DNA from: Halovenus carboxidivorans
Lineage (GTDB): Archaea; Halobacteriota; Halobacteria; Halobacteriales; Haloarculaceae
DNA length: 64,000 nt
Assembly: GCF_009831575.1 (NCBI RefSeq)
Contig: NZ_WUUT01000001.1
Coordinates: forward strand, 705,345 to 769,344
Reading direction: 5' to 3'
How positions within the stretch are numbered: position 1 is the stretch's first letter; each line of letters opens with the position of its first letter. The notes beneath the pieces were generated by a model. It was not told the origin of the DNA. It made no database searches and saw nothing but the letters and a program-made list of their open reading frames with translations. The translations under genes and the position numbers were made by a program. Positions 61,104 through 64,000 of the stretch are shown piece after piece.

Positions 61104-61889
61104 GTGTACACGACCACAGAGGACGGCGTCGACCTCTACTCCGAGACAGCGGGCGAGGGCGAGACGGTCGCCTTCGTGGGCGACTGTGGCTTCGGCGCCT
61201 GGCAGTGGGCCTGGCAGTACGACGCCCTCGCCGGTCCGTACGAGACGCTGGCGTGGGATCTGCGCGGGACGGGTCGCTCTGACAGTCCCGCCGGACCGTA
61301 CGACGTCGACCGACTCGCCGCCGACTTCGAGGCTGTTCTTGCCGACAACTCGGCCCGGCGCGTCCACGTCGTCGGTGCGGGGCTGGGCGGGATGATCGCT
61401 CTGCGGTACGCCCGGGAGTACGGCCGTGCGGCGTCGCTCGCGCTTTTCGGCACCGCGCCGCGGGGCGCGGCCGTCGACCTCGACGCACTCCGGGCGCTGT
61501 ACCCGGATCCGGACGACCGCGAGCGGTCCGGGGCGGTCCGCGACTCGCTGTCGGGTGCGTTCTCCCCCGCGTTCCGGGAGTCAGACGCGTTCGAGCAGGT
61601 CGTCGACTGGCGCCGCGAGGAGGACGCCCTCGGCGACGGACTGGCCGCACAGATCGCCGCAGTCGAGGGGTTCGAGACCGGCCCGCTGTACGAACTGACG
61701 GTCCCGACGCTCGTGTTCCACGGGCTTGCCGATCCGGTCGTCGACTCGGCTGTCGGCCGCGAACTCGCGGCGGATCTCCCCCGCGGGGAGTTCGTTCCCG
61801 TCGAGGGCCGCCGCCTCGCTCACGTCGAGCACGCTCGCGCGGTGACCGACCGCCTCGACGGGTTCGTCGACGACCACCGCTCCGGGTAA
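61104..61889 (+). CDS. Alpha/beta-hydrolase-fold protein lacking the nucleophile
   Basis: 261 residues with GTG 61104 as start: the conserved sequence VYTTTEDGVDLYSETAG begins there and a TATA-like atacattt lies about 30 nt upstream. An ATG at 61062 is also in frame. The fold is that of peroxidase/esterase-type hydrolases (WDLRGTGRSD, IALRYAREYG, LVFHGLADPVVD). The elbow G-x-S-x-G reads GAGLG, with Gly93 in place of Ser, and the C-terminal Gly-His box is VEGRRLAHVEH, lacking the catalytic His. It is probably catalytically dead as a serine hydrolase, or uses another chemistry. Single gene. Confidence 0.85.
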   Translation: MYTTTEDGVDLYSETAGEGETVAFVGDCGFGAWQWAWQYDALAGPYETLAWDLRGTGRSDSPAGPYDVDRLAADFEAVLADNSARRVHVVGAGLGGMIALRYAREYGRAASLALFGTAPRGAAVDLDALRALYPDPDDRERSGAVRDSLSGAFSPAFRESDAFEQVVDWRREEDALGDGLAAQIAAVEGFETGPLYELTVPTLVFHGLADPVVDSAVGRELAADLPRGEFVPVEGRRLAHVEHARAVTDRLDGFVDDHRSG

Positions 61890-61953
61890 ACGAGCGCGGC
61901 AGAACTCGCCAGCGGTGCGGTACTTATCAGTCCGCACCGACTACGGTCACACG

Positions 61954-62667
61954 ATGAACCGACTGCGCATCGCGTTGCTGAACGCGGCCCACGACGGCGA
62001 CCACACCCGCCGGAACTTCCGGCGGGAGATCGACGCCGACCTCGTGGAGTACAACGTCACCGAGGGGGACTTCCCCGAGGGGTTCGGGTTCGACGCCTGC
62101 GTGGTGACTGGCTCGCGAGCCTCGGTCTACTGGGACGAGCCGTGGATCGGCGACCTCGAACGGTGGGTCGGCGAGGCGATCGAGACGGGAATGCCCGCTC
62201 TCGGGGTCTGTTTCGGCCACCAACTTCTGGCTGACGTTCTCGGCGGCAGCGTCGCCGACATGGGCGAGTACGAGATCGGCTACCGCGAGATCGAACACAG
62301 CGGCGACTCCCTGCTCTTCGAGGGGATCGACGAGCGGTTTACCGCCTTCACGACTCACTCCGATTACGTCGAACGGCTGCCGCCGGGCGCGGAGTTGCTG
62401 GCGGAAAACGACTACGGCGTGCACGCCTTCCGAGACGGCCAAGTCTTCGCCGTCCAGTTCCACCCCGAGTACGACATGCGGACTGCCCGGAAGATCACGG
62501 AGGGCAAAGAGCAACTCTCCGAGCAACGCCGCGAGCGCATCCTCGACGGGATCACCGAGGAGAACTACGCCGCCGCCTGCCGAACGAAGGCGCTGTTCGA
62601 GAACTTCACACAGTTCGTCCGCCGGCACCGCGAGACCGCCGACGCGGCGGGTGCCGCCGGCGACTGA
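61954..62667 (+). CDS. Class I glutamine amidotransferase (GuaA-like)
   Basis: 237 residues from ATG 61954. The triad is present: Cys86 in LGVCFGHQ, His170 and Glu172 in VQFHPEYD. It differs from the true GuaA glutaminase subunit (33848) in having a long C-terminal extension (residues about 185-237). Family members hydrolyse glutamine or gamma-glutamyl compounds; the acceptor is unknown. It is convergent with the LLM gene, 9 bp apart. Confidence 0.88.
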   Translation: MNRLRIALLNAAHDGDHTRRNFRREIDADLVEYNVTEGDFPEGFGFDACVVTGSRASVYWDEPWIGDLERWVGEAIETGMPALGVCFGHQLLADVLGGSVADMGEYEIGYREIEHSGDSLLFEGIDERFTAFTTHSDYVERLPPGAELLAENDYGVHAFRDGQVFAVQFHPEYDMRTARKITEGKEQLSEQRRERILDGITEENYAAACRTKALFENFTQFVRRHRETADAAGAAGD

Positions 62668-62676
62668 CAGCGGCAG

Positions 62677-63687
62677 TTACTCGGTGCGGTCCGGTGCGAG
62701 CGCTTCCATCGTCTGTTTGATCTCGTCGACGTCCGCGCTGCGGGGGTAAGAGGTGTAGACGGCGTCGACGCCGTCGATGGATTCGTACTCCGCGAGCTGT
62801 TCGCGCGCCTCCTCGGGCGTCCCCGCGACGCTCATATGCGGCAGGAGGTTCTCCTCGACGAGTTGCTGTGCGTGCTCCCGGTCGCCGTCCTGCCAGGCGT
62901 CGTGAATCGTGTGCGCGAGCTCTTCGTAGCCCTGTCGGGCGAGGCTGTCCCGGTAGTAGGTTCCCATCCCACCGATGTAGAAGGCGACGTGCTGGGTGAC
63001 CATGTCGCGGGCGTGCTCGCTGTCCTCCAGGGCACAGCAGGTCACCGAGACGGTCGTCCGGAACTCCTCGGGGTCGCGGTCGCCGAGTTCGAGACCGCGT
63101 TCGAGGTCCTCCATCCGGTCGGCCAGGCCGTCGTGGGTGAACGTCGTCGCGTGCCAGCCGTCGGCGAAGCGACCGCACATCTCGACGGCCTTCGGCCCCA
63201 GTCCCGCGGCGTCGACTTTCGGCAGCGTCTCGGGCAGGTCACAGCGGAGCCGGAACCCGTCGAGATCGAAGTACTCGCCGTCGTAGGAGACCTCCTCGCC
63301 CGACAGCACCTGCTTGATGATCTCGACGGTCTCGCGGGTCCGCCGGAGCGGGTTCCCGAAGTCGACGCCGTGCCAGTTCTCGATCACGATGGGGCCGCTG
63401 GGGCCGACGCCCAGGCGGAACCGACCGTCGCTGGCCTCCTGCAGTGTCACGGCGGTCTGACCCAGCAGCGAGGGCGACCGGGAGTAGGCGTTGAGGATGC
63501 TCGTCCCGAGACCGATCTCGTCGGTCCGGTGGGCGGCCGTCGCGAGCAGCGTCACGGCGTCGCGGCCCCACGTCTCGGGTGCCCAGGCCGTATCGTAGCC
63601 GAGCTCCTCGGCGAACTCGATCTGCTCGACCATCGCGTCTAAGGACGGCTGTGCGCCGACGGAGAGAAACACATCTCGCTCTGTCAT
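62677..63687 (-). CDS. LLM-class F420-dependent oxidoreductase
   Basis: 336 residues. QIEFAEELGYDTAWAPETWG, GLGTSILNAYSRSPSLLGQT, FRLGVGPSGPIVIENWHGVD and PKVDAAGLGPKAVEMCGRFA are typical of this class, with a C-terminal MEALAPDRTE. Haloarchaea have many such F420 enzymes; the substrate cannot be told. About 35% visually similar to the paralogue at 57520 in the core motifs (approximate, by eye). Confidence 0.9.
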   Translation of the reverse strand: MTERDVFLSVGAQPSLDAMVEQIEFAEELGYDTAWAPETWGRDAVTLLATAAHRTDEIGLGTSILNAYSRSPSLLGQTAVTLQEASDGRFRLGVGPSGPIVIENWHGVDFGNPLRRTRETVEIIKQVLSGEEVSYDGEYFDLDGFRLRCDLPETLPKVDAAGLGPKAVEMCGRFADGWHATTFTHDGLADRMEDLERGLELGDRDPEEFRTTVSVTCCALEDSEHARDMVTQHVAFYIGGMGTYYRDSLARQGYEELAHTIHDAWQDGDREHAQQLVEENLLPHMSVAGTPEEAREQLAEYESIDGVDAVYTSYPRSADVDEIKQTMEALAPDRTE

Positions 63688-63762
63688 ACCACCTCCTTAC
63701 GAGGCCCGATATATAGTAGTAGTCACACTGTCCCGGGGCAATCTCCCCGTCCGCTCCCGGCA

Positions 63763-64000
63763 CTACTGCGTCGGGACGACTCGTCCCCGGTCGCGGACGT
63801 ATTCGGGGAAGTCCTCGTAGACCGGCGCCGCGGTGACCGTCTCGGAGTCACCGACGACGATTGCCTTGCGCCGCGCCCGGGTCAGCGCGACGTTGAACCG
63901 CCGCGGTTCGTCGAGGAACCCGACCGACCCGCGGTCGTTCGAGCGCACCAGTGACACGAGGACGACCTCCTTTTCGCGGCCCTGAAAGCCGTCTACGGTG
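63763..64000 (-). CDS. C-terminal end of an SF1 (Upf1/Dna2-like) helicase (partial)
   Basis: Only the last 78 codons lie in the window; the gene continues to the right. TVDGFQGREKEVVLVSLVRS is motif V and RRFNVALTRARRKAIVVGD is motif VI of superfamily 1B helicases (arginine finger region). Such proteins unwind DNA or RNA. The end VRDRGRVVPTQ is the true C-terminus. Confidence 0.9.
   Translation of the reverse strand, partial: TVDGFQGREKEVVLVSLVRSNDRGSVGFLDEPRRFNVALTRARRKAIVVGDSETVTAAPVYEDFPEYVRDRGRVVPTQ

Overview
The window comes from a haloarchaeon (class Halobacteria, Euryarchaeota). Supporting evidence is the high-GC, acidic (D/E-rich) proteome, leaderless-looking genes with archaeal TATA boxes, ribosomal protein L15e, RpoF (Rpb4), diphthine synthase, an archaeosortase with a PGF-CTERM protein, archaeal tRNA-Tyr with a C1-G72 pair, coenzyme F420-type oxidoreductases, FtsZ2 with its ribbon-helix-helix regulators, and many small CxxC zinc-ribbon proteins. 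About 80 protein-coding genes or gene remnants and two tRNAs can be supported. I see no CRISPR array, no rRNA and no intact insertion sequence.

Region 1 (1-6.2 kb): the end of a PGF-CTERM surface protein, its presumed processing enzyme archaeosortase A, dphB, a gcvT-gcvH pair without the P-protein, a frameshifted DtxR-type metalloregulator behind an intact iron-box palindrome, and an aldehyde:ferredoxin oxidoreductase. Region 2 (6.2-12.4 kb): L15e, small redox and zinc proteins, a DJ-1-like protein, an ABC-ATPase remnant, an HTTM membrane protein and an RNB nuclease. Region 3 (12.4-18 kb): an FrhB/FdhB-like iron-sulfur flavoprotein translationally coupled to a rhodanese-rhodanese-siroheme reductase fusion, then a LeuA/CimA synthase. 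Region 4 (18-36 kb): transport (CaCA exchanger, CstA), enoyl-CoA hydratase, an AT-rich patch with an orphan secreted protein, a GAF/HTH protein, a cupredoxin lipoprotein, a CobW metallochaperone, ArsA, gamma-glutamyltransferase, a GuaA glutaminase subunit, UspA, and tRNA-Ser(CGA) with tandem copies of its own 3' end.

Region 5 (36.9-45.8 kb): a seven-gene, overlap-coupled type IV pilus/secretion cassette (ATPase, membrane platform, five pilin-like proteins), followed by an HTH protein, a MinD-like ATPase with a partner, and a zinc ribbon. Region 6 (45.8-50.2 kb): an 800-bp stretch without a gene, tRNA-Tyr, then the cell-division cluster cdrL-cdrS-ftsZ2 with several palindromic operator candidates, and ncsA. 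Region 7 (50.3-64 kb): methyltransferase with an HTH regulator, S9 peptidase, PsiE, endonuclease IV, a lipoate/biotin ligase-like protein, two thioesterases, rpoF, a cupin, two LLM-type F420 enzymes, an alpha/beta-hydrolase lacking its nucleophile, a class I glutamine amidotransferase, and the C-terminal end of an SF1 helicase.

Functional links inside the window: ArtA and the PGF-CTERM protein; GcvH (lipoylated) and the lipoate-ligase-like protein at 56 kb; FrhB-like protein and two LLM proteins all point to F420 chemistry; the siroheme fusion suggests reduction of thiosulfate or sulfite to sulfide; CdrL/CdrS probably control ftsZ2 through the palindromes described.
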